A model generated the notes under the pieces. That model made no database searches. It was not told the DNA's origin and saw only the letters and a program-made list of their open reading frames with translations. A DNA stretch of 64,000 nucleotides, from the NCBI GenBank assembly GCA_900660155.1, contig CABFPE010000213.1, positions 914,781 to 978,780 of the forward strand, written 5' to 3'. The translations under genes were made by a program, and so were the position numbers. Source of the stretch: Hofstenia miamia (Eukaryota > Xenacoelomorpha > Acoela > Hofsteniidae). Shown here piece after piece: positions 24,903 through 35,097 of this stretch (positions are counted from its first letter, which is position 1; each line of letters starts with the position of its first letter).

Positions 24903-26415
24903 TCCCCATTGCACTTGGTTTCTTCATTGATCAAATTTTAATGGATTGTAGAAAATTCGATTATCACCTGATTTTGACATGCACACCGGAATGATTATTT
25001 AAATTTTTTTATGCAACAAATAATTACTTAATAATCAATGATTAGAGGTTTACTTGCTGTGAATAACAGATTGTCCTTCACTAAATTTAATGAGTGATGG
25101 AGAAATTATTTTGTAATATTTCACTTCACTCTTCATACCTTGGAATATAGATTGACGCCATTATTTCTCATTTTGTGAAGCTTCGTCGCACACATGCTCT
25201 CTTATCATAATTCGGAATAATGAAATAAGTTGTTTATCTGTCAAAATTTAATTTTTCCATCCTACACAATCCTTTATATAAACCTTCTTTCGTCTCCTTC
25301 ATATTTTCGTATTAACTGCCTCTTCCATTTTTTTAATTAAAATGAATTTTTACCCTCTTTCTAAAAATGTTCTGCACAAAAGTACAAATTTCACTATTCC
25401 TAAAGAATATGTATTTAATATTTTGCGATATCAAACAATTGACCTATGCTGACATGAATACGAAATGTTTCTGCTTATGCTCGACTTCTTGAGTAATTGT
25501 AACAAGAAAAACATAGTTTACTGATAAGTAAAAAATTTTTATACATATTATATTATGTGAAGTTTGAATTCTATTGTAGAATTCAATTGTACACATAGTT
25601 TATCGCTTTTTGAGAATCAATGGTGAATTTTAAGGAATTAATAATGTGTTTTCGCACTAAAAACCCTGCGGAAATTTTTGTTCACGAGCCTACAAAAAGG
25701 TGAAGTTGGCCTGGAAACAACCACCCATGTTCATCAGTGTAGTGACCTTGTTTTGGTTTGTTAAATGCATAGAATAGGTACACGTATTTCATTTAAATAT
25801 TAACAAGTGAAAAATACTCATTATTTAAGATTAGCATTTCTAAAACGCTTTTTTTCACATGAAGGCAAATACTCATGACACTACCACTAGTTCTTTACTG
25901 AGTGCCATTTTACAACGGCAAAGTTTTCACAAATTAACGCCTGTTAGTTATCATACAAATACAATAAATTGTGTAATTTTAACCAGACCAATCTCATGTG
26001 AAATTTATGGTCTCAATCAAACGCACGTCGATTATAACAACTGTTTTGCTACATGAAAATTACAATGCGCGGGAGAGAAGATTAAAAATTCTAAACAAAA
26101 CCATCTTCAACATGTTTTTTTTCGACTTTATTTTTTCGGCGATGAGTCGCAAATTAGAACCGAATTACGACTAAAGTAGTCCATTGAGAATTCGGACAGA
26201 TGCCTCATAATTGAAAATGAAAAACGATGAATATGAGGAAAATCACCTGAATCAACCTGATTCCCAGAACAGAAAATTTGTTTATGTCCTTTAAATTAAA
26301 TTAATGATTTGTTAAATTTTCTAGTAAAATATTTTTCTTTTTTCATTAATGCTCTCTTTTTCCTAGAAAGTTGTTTCGCAAATGTTTTACAAACTTTTTC
26401 AATTATTAGTTTAGC
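24903..26415. other. No recognised gene
   Basis: AT-rich DNA. The one 65-codon plus-strand frame (25,859-26,056) has no known domain. Confidence 0.4.
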
Positions 26416-26449
<34 letters not shown>

Positions 26450-26471
26450 TATTATTATTATTATTATTATT
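26416..26471. repeat. (TA)n then (TTA)n microsatellite
   Basis: A TA run passes into ATT units (about 26,449-26,471). This abuts the 3' end of the R4-like LINE on the minus strand, where it reads (AAT)n, so it is either the tail or the target of that element. Confidence 0.95.
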
Positions 26472-26719
26472 CTTACTTCTCACAGCTTCATGCTGGTATT
26501 CCTCTCAGCTCGGGGAACTCACCAGTTCCTAGGGAGTCTGAGAGCTTTCCTCACGACTCTAGCTGTACCTAACAATGCTGCCTTCTGGGCTACTGCTCCT
26601 CCCCACTTTGGTACTCCCAACTCCTCTAAGTATCTCTTATGCTTCTTACTCACTGCTCCTAGTGCGCCTACTACTATTGGGACTACTTCAACCTTCTTTA
26701 ACTTCCACAGCCTTTCTAT

Positions 26720-27214
26720 TTACTTTGCCAACTCCCTGTACTTGTCTATATTCTCTTTCTCCTTGCTTTCTACATTCCTGTCATTTGGTACTGCTATGTC
26801 TATCACTATTCCCAATCTTTTCTCTTTGTCTACTACTACTATGTCTGCCTCCGTGCTTCTATCACCTTGCTTGTCTGGATGTTGAAGNNNNNNNNNNNNN
26901 NNNNNNNNNNNNNNNNNNNNNNNNNNNNNNNNNNNNNNNNNNNNNNNNNNNNNNNNNNNNNNNNNNNNNNNNNNNNNNNNNNNNNNNNNNNNNNNNNNNN
27001 NNNNNNNNNNNNNNNNNNNNNNNNNNNNNTCTATCACCTTGCTTGTCTGGATGTTGAAGTCCCACAGTATCTTAACCTTCTCATTTTCTATGACGCCCTG
27101 TGGCTTGTGCTCATACCACTTGTCTCCTACTTCTAACCCATGCTGCCTGCTCAAACTCCAGTGAACTATTCTTCCCACCTTGTCATGCCTGAATTTATAC
27201 TCATTCTGTGCCAA
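26720..27214 (-). pseudogene. R4-like restriction-like endonuclease domain, gapped
   Basis: Residues before the gap include RHDKVGRIVHW, WYEHKPQGVIEN and KILWDFNIQT. After the gap come IVVVDKEKRLGIVIDIAVP and DRNVESKEKENIDKY. These are the ordered motifs of the PD-D/EXK-type nuclease that nicks target DNA. An in-frame TAA follows ELAK near 26,720. Beyond it the C-terminal sequence continues in frame, which suggests a single base change made the stop. Confidence 0.8.
26888..27029. other. Assembly gap (142 N)
   Basis: The 30 bases before the gap (26,858-26,887) equal the 30 bases after it (27,030-27,059). The contigs therefore probably overlap and no sequence is missing. Confidence 0.95.
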
Positions 27215-27475
27215 CTTCTCACACCCTGCTATCAGATGGTCTACTGTCTCCGCCTCTTTCTTACATAGCCTGCACTTATCACTTACTTATGCTCTTCTGT
27301 TTATATGCTTCTTCACCCAGTTTGTTCTTATTGCTTGCTCCTGTGCTGCCATTATCAGTGCTTCTGTTTCGCTTTTCAGTACTGCCTTCTTTAATCACTT
27401 GTTGCTCTCTTTTCTGTCACACATTTCTGTGTTCCTCCAGTATTGGCCATGCATTGCCTTCTGCCTATACCTTGT

Positions 27476-27991
27476 TTATATCTCTGATTCCATCCTACTC
27501 TGGTATACCTTCTTTCCTTCACTCTCAGTTCTTATCTTCCTTAACTCCTTAGTGACCTCTAGTAGGGATCCTCTAGGTTGCTCTTCTACATATTCCTTTA
27601 GCCCTAGTGCTTCTGCTTCTACAGTTTCCTCCACATTTCGCAGCCCTTTCCTTCCCTTATGCCTTGACATGTACAGCCTATCTAATTCCCTCAGTTCATT
27701 CTTGTTCGACCTAACTATTCCTGCCGAATATCTCAACACTGGTATCGCACACGTATTAATTGCCTTTATGCTGTTCTGCCCATTCAATGCTGCCTTCTGT
27801 AGTACCTTCCTTACTCTCCTTTTGTATTCTTTTCTTAACCTCGTCCTCATTTCCTCATGATCTGTTCTATCTTTCTCTATCACACCTAAGTACTTGTACC
27901 CCTCTTTGACTTCCTCAATCTTATCCCCACTGCTTGTCCTCAAACCATCTCCATCTATGCACTTGCCTTTGTCATTGTCACTGTCGCACAC
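27476..27991 (-). pseudogene. R4-like LINE thumb and connection region
   Basis: A 171-residue frame overlapping the previous one with a frame change. GYKYLGVIE is the conserved block after the palm. Further on, INTCAIPVLRYSAGIV and LDRLYMSRHKGRK fit the thumb of R2/R4-group proteins. Confidence 0.8.
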
Positions 27992-28344
27992 TTTCCTAAT
28001 CCAAATTCCAACCCTGAATCTCTGCTTGCCTTCTCCAATGTCTCCACTTGCTTCTGCAACATCTTCCTTGAACTAGCGTACATCTTCAAGTTGTCCATGT
28101 ACCACAGGTGACTCACTGCTCTACCATTCTTCTCCATCTTATACCCTATGCCTGTCTCCTTTAACTTTTCTGTGATTGGTATTAAACTAACTACAAACAG
28201 TAGTGGCGCTAAGCTGTCTCCCTGGAATATACCCCGTCTAAACCTCAACCTATGGCCAGCTATCTCAGTCTGCCACTTTCCCATCTCTCTCTCTAGAAAC
28301 TCAACCCATTTCTGCGGAACTCCATTAGCCTCTAACGTCTTCAA
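27955..28344 (-). pseudogene. R4-like reverse transcriptase fragment, catalytic site mutated
   Basis: A 129-residue frame. GIFQGDSLAPLLFVVSLIP is the QG motif block, and HLWYMDNLKMYA is the catalytic block, normally YMDD in this group; here the second aspartate is asparagine. FGLGKCATVTM follows, and the frame is then lost. The fingers domain and first catalytic aspartate are missing upstream. Confidence 0.85.
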
Positions 28345-28354
28345 TACCCACTTA

Positions 28355-28376
28355 TCATTATTATTATTATTATTAT
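28355..28376. repeat. (ATT)n microsatellite
   Basis: About seven ATT units abutting the truncated 5' end of the R4-like LINE, in the same phase and strand as the tract at its 3' end. Confidence 0.9.
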
Positions 28377-30241
28377 AAATATTATAAATATTATATTAAA
28401 TGGTTAATTAAGGAGTCTCATTTGCTAAAATTGTGTCTAATACAGCCCATTGAAATCCCCGTGCATAGCACGGGCACTTTCATAGTGTATGCATACACAC
28501 AATATATATATATATATAAATATATATATATATAGCTGATATAATCATTGCCTAATACCACGAATTTAGGGCAAGGTCCAACTCTAATAGTTTTTCCTAC
28601 ATTTATCGCATTACTTTGATTTATGTTAAGCTTTCCATCGAAGTTAATCTATTTAATTATACATTACTTTGAGAATAGTTGATAAAGTAAACTATAATTA
28701 TCCAGTAAACAATGATATCTAATAGTGCAACTTTTGTTTATGAGGAATGTTATAATCTTTCAATTTCTCACTAGTATTGGATAATCCACTCAGCGAGTTT
28801 TGTTTGAAATTTCAGTGATTTTATTGGTTGATTTTAAATTGAATACAGCATGGTCATTGTAAGTTGTGTAGCGGATAACACTACTTCATGCGTTTCCTAG
28901 TTAAGCATGAATTCCCGCATTGAAGGTACTTTTATTATCTATGTACATACGTTATCAAATCTCTTCTATTCAACTCTTTCGTTTGGTTTCCATTCGACGT
29001 TATGCAGAGTGAAATTACAAAACAAGTTCAATTTTCGGAAGGATGTGTACATATTACCATTTTGAAATAATTGTATTACAATGCAGTTATTCAAGACTGC
29101 CTCGGATTTAAATTTTATCTCTTAAATTACTGAATTTATTTGCTCGGAATTCGTCTTATGATATAGGTTGTCTTACGAGATAGTTTTTGTATACGAACAT
29201 GCACATATTTGTCTAAGGTATTTGTAATATCCGATTGAAAAATTTATTTCATGCACTTTTTACAGTTTCACAAAGCAGAAGTAATATGCAACAATTTTTT
29301 TATATGCGTATCTTTCATTGCTGTTGGAAAGGAGCTTTTACACTAATACTATATTAATCAGATATCATTAGCTACTATTTTTTAATTTTAATTATTGAAA
29401 GTGATTCTTGTAGATTGGATTTGCAATTCATTGTTATATGAATGTTGTTTATTATATTTCAGGTTTTCCTGAAATTCCTATTCAAGTGTTTTACTTAATT
29501 TGAAATAACCTGATGGTTTTATTTAATTCCTATTTCTCATCTTTTCCAAGTTTGGGAAATTTCTGGAGGGGTACAATACGATGATTAGCTGTAACATAAA
29601 TTGAGTTTTAGCTACTTTCTCTGTTTCTATTTTTGGCAATACCATCAATGCATTTCACTTACGTTCTTTGATCATGTTAGCCAATCGTCATAAAATTCAT
29701 GTATCAAATTTCCGCCACACCTGAAGATATTCCTCATTTCCCGTTATCCGTAATTGAAAAACAGCTTTGTAATTGTTCGAAAATATTTCAGCTTGTCAAT
29801 AAAATTAAGATTTGGTAATTGAATTTCTTCTGCACTCTGTTTCAACAATGGAGTTATGACGTATATCGAGTTTTCGTAGGTATTATCCCTTATTCAATAA
29901 CAGCCTGTATCGGTAATTCGCAATGAGAAAGTTCGTGATAATATATTATTTCTTTGAAGTTTATGCTTTGAAGGTTATATTAGGAATTCTTAAATCAATA
30001 TGCATAAATTATCGTCCACTCAACTATAAGCGATTTACAAATTCAATTTCGCCAGCTAATTGTATTTAACACACTTCGAACAAAACCATTATTTCAACGT
30101 TTCTTAATTGATTATGGGCGAAGCCAATTTTCAAACTGGATTTTTACAATTTTAGATTAACAATTTTGTGTTTTACCTCAATTAGTAAACAATCACACAA
30201 TATTCATATTTCTAAATTCTACATTTTGTACATGTGCCCGT
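28377..30241. other. No recognised gene
   Basis: AT-rich DNA with a TA-rich run at about 28,503-28,533. No coding or transposon motif was seen. Confidence 0.4.
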
Positions 30242-30249
30242 GTTTACAC

Positions 30250-30599
30250 CAGGGCCCTGCGAATCCACTATTTTTATTTCGAATACGATTCTGAACAATC
30301 AGGTGAATTTGCATTCGAATCCAACATTGATCGTAGTTTACGTAATAGGTTCTATTACAAAAAATTTTGTTAATTATTATTAAGAACCGACTTTGGAACC
30401 ATGAAACGATCATCAGATTATTTCACAATAGAAGAATTCATTTGAGAAATATCATTTACACGCTTCACATAGAACATTCAACTGCTAAATTATTTTTGTT
30501 AAAACATTTTAGTATCCCTTCCCAAACATTTCTAGATCCGCCCGTGGATTGTTTCCCAACATAGATGCCGATTCGATTTCGAATGTTCGCAGGGCTCTA
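30250..30599. mobile_element. hAT-like non-autonomous element (350 bp)
   Basis: The left end reads CAGGGCCCTGCGAA and the reverse complement of the right end reads TAGAGCCCTGCGAA, so 12 of 14 bases match. The flanking 8-mers GTTTACAC (30,242-30,249) and TTTTACGC (30,600-30,607) agree at 6 of 8, consistent with an aged 8-bp target duplication as made by hAT transposases. TTCGAA-type palindromes lie near both ends. There is no coding sequence. Confidence 0.6.
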
Positions 30600-30607
30600 T
30601 TTTACGC

Positions 30608-32169
30608 GTGGCTGTAAATATTTGATCAAGATGTCTATGTCAACTGTAACATTGATATTAAATTTGTTGTCTTTTTCCCAAGTGTGGTGATATGGCTCCT
30701 TAACTGTTTCTACTTATGGAGATATACCAACCAAACCCCTTGATCGTGCTGAAGGAGAAAATGAAAGAGGAGACGCTCCTCTATTTTGTTGTTCTTTCAG
30801 ATTTTGGACATTTTTATTAGTTCGCGACTTATAAGCGTTTAATTTTTTTCAAAAACCATAACATGTTTAAATAGTTCCTAGACAGTTTAAGGCTAAAAAA
30901 ATTTGAAACAATGTTTGAATAACTAAGGTAGAAATTAACGATTGAACATTGTTATTTAAAGACGGGTTAAAACAGTCCTGACACTCAACACCAACATGTT
31001 TTTAATGATTTATTGGTCAGCTATTTTTTTGCATTGAATGGCGTTTTTTGGATTTAAAAACAAAGCTACGTCCGCATTAATTTCTTTTCTTTCAACCTTA
31101 GACATCATCTATTTTGTTACATCATCCGACTTATAGTGGCACTTATGGACGTACATTTCAACATGACCCCCAGCTCGGGAATGAGCTCCACGAACACTGC
31201 TTCAAGGCTCACAATCAACAAACATTAATGAAATGTATAACTTACAAAACGAGCTATACTATTGTAACCCCATAATATACATATTTGCATGAGCGATTTT
31301 TTCGTGAAACATGAGCATTTGTCTGATAGTATTATATGATACAAGAAAACGCTGCAAGCTCGATATAGACGAAATTGGAGGGATGGAAAAAATTGTCGAA
31401 AATTCATTCACATTTAAAGCACTCAGAAATGAAATGAGAATGGATGTAGAAAATCTTTCCAATATTTTAAAAATGCGTTCACAATTTTTTGAGTATTCTG
31501 CTTTTTAGTAAAGTTTTTTCCTGTAGGTTGAATGAGTAAATATTTTTAGAAAAACAATAAGATGACAATGTTTGTGGAGTCGCGTAGTTTTTTCGATTTT
31601 AATAATTCCATAATCTCACTTCACAATTGAAGGAAGTCTTTTATCTAATCATTAAAATTATTAATAATTTCTTGCTCCTATAACGCATCCTCAATACTTT
31701 TGTAATCGTTTTTTGAGTATGTGTCAAGCCTTCCAACTTTTTAATTAGTCTCACACACTTCTAATTTTATAGGAGCTATTTTTAGATTTTGCTTTTAATG
31801 GCTCATAACTGACGTTTGTCATTTCAACTTGTTGAAAAAAGAAATTATTTTACTGCTATTATTAATTCTAAAATGAAACAAAGGTTTACAGGAAACTTTT
31901 ACATAATAAACAAAAATAAATATTAAATTTATGAGCGCAAATGTTTAAATGTACTTTTAGTTTCACTGGTAATAAGTTATTCAAACACAGTTTTTTATCC
32001 CTTTCTTTGATACACAAAATTTGATGCAGGGTATATAGAAATCCGGAATATATTTATAAACTTTTTTATAGTAATATTTAAAATGCATTTGTATTGATTT
32101 ATGCATGAACCAATTACATATCGACAGTGTACGTTAAATACAATCAATGCCCTAACCCATGCAATTGAA
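30608..32169. other. No recognised gene
   Basis: AT-rich DNA. The overlapping short frames at 31,225-31,508 on both strands have no known domain. Confidence 0.4.
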
Positions 32170-32920
32170 CGACAAAATCAATCAGCAGTCATTGTTCTTG
32201 CTTGGCTTTAAACGGTCAATTTCTGCCAATCCCACCACATCAATAACTCAGCATACCAAAAGAAGAACAGTGTGAGTCTCCGCAGTGCCACGTATAGTCA
32301 ATAATGATCTGCAGATGAAGGCCTGTGTACGAAGAGGTGAAATTCGCAGACATGCAATGCAAAGACAATATTTGCAGAGATGCCCGAAGCTGATTTCTTT
32401 TCTGAAACGCAGTAGCTTTTCAAAGGTCATTGTTTTTGTTAATGAAATGAAAGTTATTGTCGATGCCCAAGTCAATCATCCTTCTCATGTGTCTTCTGTT
32501 TCTTCTGCTCTTAGTTTCATTCGTTTTTAACAATTTCATTTGAGGCTGGTCTGAAGATCAATGCAGAGGAGTATATGAAAATTCTAGAGGATGGTCTCTT
32601 TGCCAAAAATAGTTCAGCAGTTTGGGTTGAATAATGATGATTAATTTCAAGACTACATCTTCACATGTATCAAGGAAAACTCAGGACTTCAGCATAGGTT
32701 CACAAATGTGGCCACGCAACTCACCAAACCTTAAGCTACTGCATTAATTTGTGTGGAGCGTAGTTCAGGCAAATGTTAATACATCACCAAAAGCCAGTGT
32801 TGGTGAACTCAAAGCTTCTATTCAGCGAAAAAGGGCAAAATCAATGAAATTTCTTTCTTGAGATCTCGCGACTGATTTTGCGCTAGAATTTAAGCTGTAA
32901 TTGCTGCCAATCGAGGCTAT
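32170..32920 (+). mobile_element. Decayed mariner-like transposase
   Basis: The frame at 32,285-32,530 reads VNNDLQMKACVRRGEIRRH, then RCPKLISFLKRSSFSKVIVFVNEMK, then DAQVNH. This matches the order of a mariner-type transposase, where the last part is normally FSDEK...N-x-Q-N; here the S-D-E is replaced by V-N-E. Past a stop come INAEEYMKILED (about 32,560), then WPRNSPNL and FVWSVVQANVNT with VGELKASI (about 32,705-32,835). These correspond to the third catalytic region (WP-x-x-SPDLNP-x-D). Stops and the missing aspartates show it is dead. Confidence 0.7.
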
Positions 32921-33053
32921 ATAACAATGTAGTTGTTTGCTTAACAATCATGTTATATACCTATTTAATGTATGGGCTTTGTTTTTTCAATTTAAATTAA
33001 TAAAATTTTGCTTTGCAGAAAATTCCCGATTTATTTGCAATGGCCTGTATATA

Positions 33054-33069
33054 TTTTTTTTACATCAGA

Positions 33070-33128
<59 letters not shown>

Positions 33129-33977
33129 ATATATGGCCCAAAATTTCAAAAAGTCAACTTTTCTCATAAAAATTAATCAAAGCATTTTGCATTTTAAGTG
33201 TTTGGAAATAGAAGTTTAGTACCTAAGCTTATATAATATTAAAACCAAAATTAATATGAGTTGTTATCTCACGAAAAAAAGTATTTCAAAAGCAAGAGGC
33301 TTTTATGCAGCTGTTGAGACCAAGTCTATCACAATTATACATTTAGGACAAGAGAAGCTTCTTGAAATGACAACTTTGATGGAAAATGCATTAGTTAATG
33401 TTAAGCCAATCCCATGCATTTCAAAACTCTATTACTTTAAAGTGTCTGATTGCAATGAATTTGTTTTGAAGAGACATGCTTATTCAAGAAATGAGCAGAA
33501 AATAAAAATCATTTTGTAGATTTTTTGTACAGTTCACATCTGTTATAGTTCATAATTCACGTCTGTTACACATATTTTTCAATTAGCAAAAAATCAGGTG
33601 CAGAAAATGATTTAATTTTTTTCTTCACAATGTAAATCAACATTTACTGCAACTCACTTGTAAATTTTAAAAATATTTAAATATTTAAATTCACAGAAAA
33701 ATTGTTGTATATTTGGAAGTCAATGATATCATTACATTTAATTTCAGGTCTGTTACACATCATATTTTCAAATTTTGTGTTCTTTCTAATGTTAATTAAG
33801 TAGAGCAATCATTCCATACATTCATAAAGTGATATAAATAAATGAATGTTTAGCCATTTCAAAAAAGATGCATGCAATAGTCCAATGCAGGGTAGTCAGA
33901 ATAGTTCATACAGTGTACACTTTTCAAGTCTGTTACGAAATTCTTGTCCATATTTATATTGGTCTGATGTAAAAAAA
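33054..33977. repeat. Inverted repeat pair around an unrecognised 0.9-kb segment
   Basis: TTTTTTTACATCAGACCAAT with the following ATA (about 33,054-33,076) is repeated inverted at about 33,955-33,977. Inside and just outside are further GACCAATATA and GGTCCGTTGTA phrases (about 33,990, 34,020, 34,166, 34,205) and three GTCTGTTAC phrases (about 33,565, 33,750, 33,928). An 87-codon frame (33,256-33,519) lies inside and has no known domain. It could be an unclassified DNA transposon. Confidence 0.45.
33073..33129. repeat. (TA)n(GT)n microsatellite
   Basis: About 20 TA units pass into about eight GT units. Confidence 0.95.
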
Positions 33978-34610
33978 TCACAGATAATTGGTCCGTTGTA
34001 ATCCAATTATTAACTTTACAACGGACCAATATATATGAAACGCACATTTGTTTTCAACATGAATATTTTTCAACAAAGCGTTTCAGAGCTATAATTAAGG
34101 ATTTTTTGGAAAAATATTTTATCACTGAGTTTTGCAATTTTGGTGCGTTTTAATCTTATAAATATTAAATTTTGGTCCGTTGTAGCTCCGAAATTACTTT
34201 TGTATGTTACAAAAGACCAATGTATGTATTATATATATATTTCTCACATCGTTAACTTAGCTTGTGGCTTATGAAGTAGTTTGGCTTTCATTAACATTGT
34301 TTTAATGGAAACCTCAGAAAAAACAGGTATGTGTTGAGATGCTCAATGTTTCTATTCTTTTTCTTTAAAATTTTAATTTTTAAAATGTGTTTTTTGTTTT
34401 CTCAAGTGTTTAAATCAGTACAATTATGTAACATTTTTATTTTTTTTAGGTTTATTGCTTCAATATTTTTCTACGCGTTTATTATGAAAAATTTTTGTAT
34501 AATACATTCGATCCATAGTAACATCACACTTGATGTTTACTTGTATTATGGCGAAAAAATTACTAACTATAAAGTAGCTATTTCCATGAATTTTAATACC
34601 TATAACCACA

Positions 34611-35097
34611 GTCGTGGACAAAAAAGTACTCATTCATAATTTTATTTATAGCAAAGTATAAAACTGTCCACAAAATACATAAAATGTTTAATAATGAGTA
34701 AGGCCTCCACTGCAATATTTAGTGCGATGATATTTGAATTTATCAAAGATTTTCGATAACTATTATTCTTCATCAAGTCATTACAAATCTCTCATATGCA
34801 ATGTTCAATAAAGTTCACGTCTGGGTTGAGTGAAGGCCGCTTTCACGTAGTGATATCATTTTCCCTTAGAAATTGTTGTGGTTTGTAATTTGGCCTTTTG
34901 TGAATTCAAATAGATCATTACCACGGGTTGCCATTTTTCCCAAATTTAAATTTGATTTTTTTAAAAGTAATTTATAATTATAAATTATTTTTTTGAAATA
35001 TGCTGAGAGATGCACTGTTTTATATAACTCATAAATTTGATCAAATGAGTATTTTTATAAAATTAATAGTAATGGGTATTTTTTTGGCCGTGAGTAT
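34611..35097 (-). mobile_element. Internally deleted Tc1-like element
   Basis: The left end AGTCGTGGACAAAAAAGTAC and the reverse complement of the right end ACTCACGGCCAAAAAAATAC are imperfect inverted repeats of about 25 bp. On the minus strand a fragment reads PSLNPDVNFIEHCI near 34,835 and then degenerates towards the left end. This resembles the SPDLNPIEH third-aspartate region of Tc1 transposases. Most of the coding part is deleted. Confidence 0.55.

Larger units (their letters stand above)
26472..28354 (-). mobile_element. Dead R4/Dong-like LINE with restriction-like endonuclease
   Basis: 5'-truncated minus-strand element. Domains in order: polymerase (28,344-27,955), thumb (27,991-27,476, shifted by one frame), CCHC zinc finger CRLCKKEAETVDHLIAGC (about 27,285-27,230), and the restriction-like endonuclease with RHDKVGR, WYEHKP and KILWDFNIQT (27,214-27,037). 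After a gap come IVVVDK and IVIDIAVPNDRNV (26,860-26,720). A C-terminal helix region follows, VPIVVGALGAVSKK and ALLGTARVVRKAL (about 26,690-26,530). A domain order of polymerase, CCHC, then PD-D/EXK endonuclease is typical of the R2/R4/NeSL group, and GIFQGDSLAPLLFV with a YM-D-LK-YA motif fits R4/Dong best. It is flanked on both sides by AAT repeats. Two frameshifts, one stop and a lost catalytic residue mark it as inactive. Confidence 0.85.

Noticed and set aside
26575-27860. Long plus-strand open frames of 130-226 codons
   Set aside because: They are antisense shadows of the minus-strand R4-like LINE. The leucine/serine/cysteine-rich translation has no domain, whereas the minus strand shows ordered motifs.
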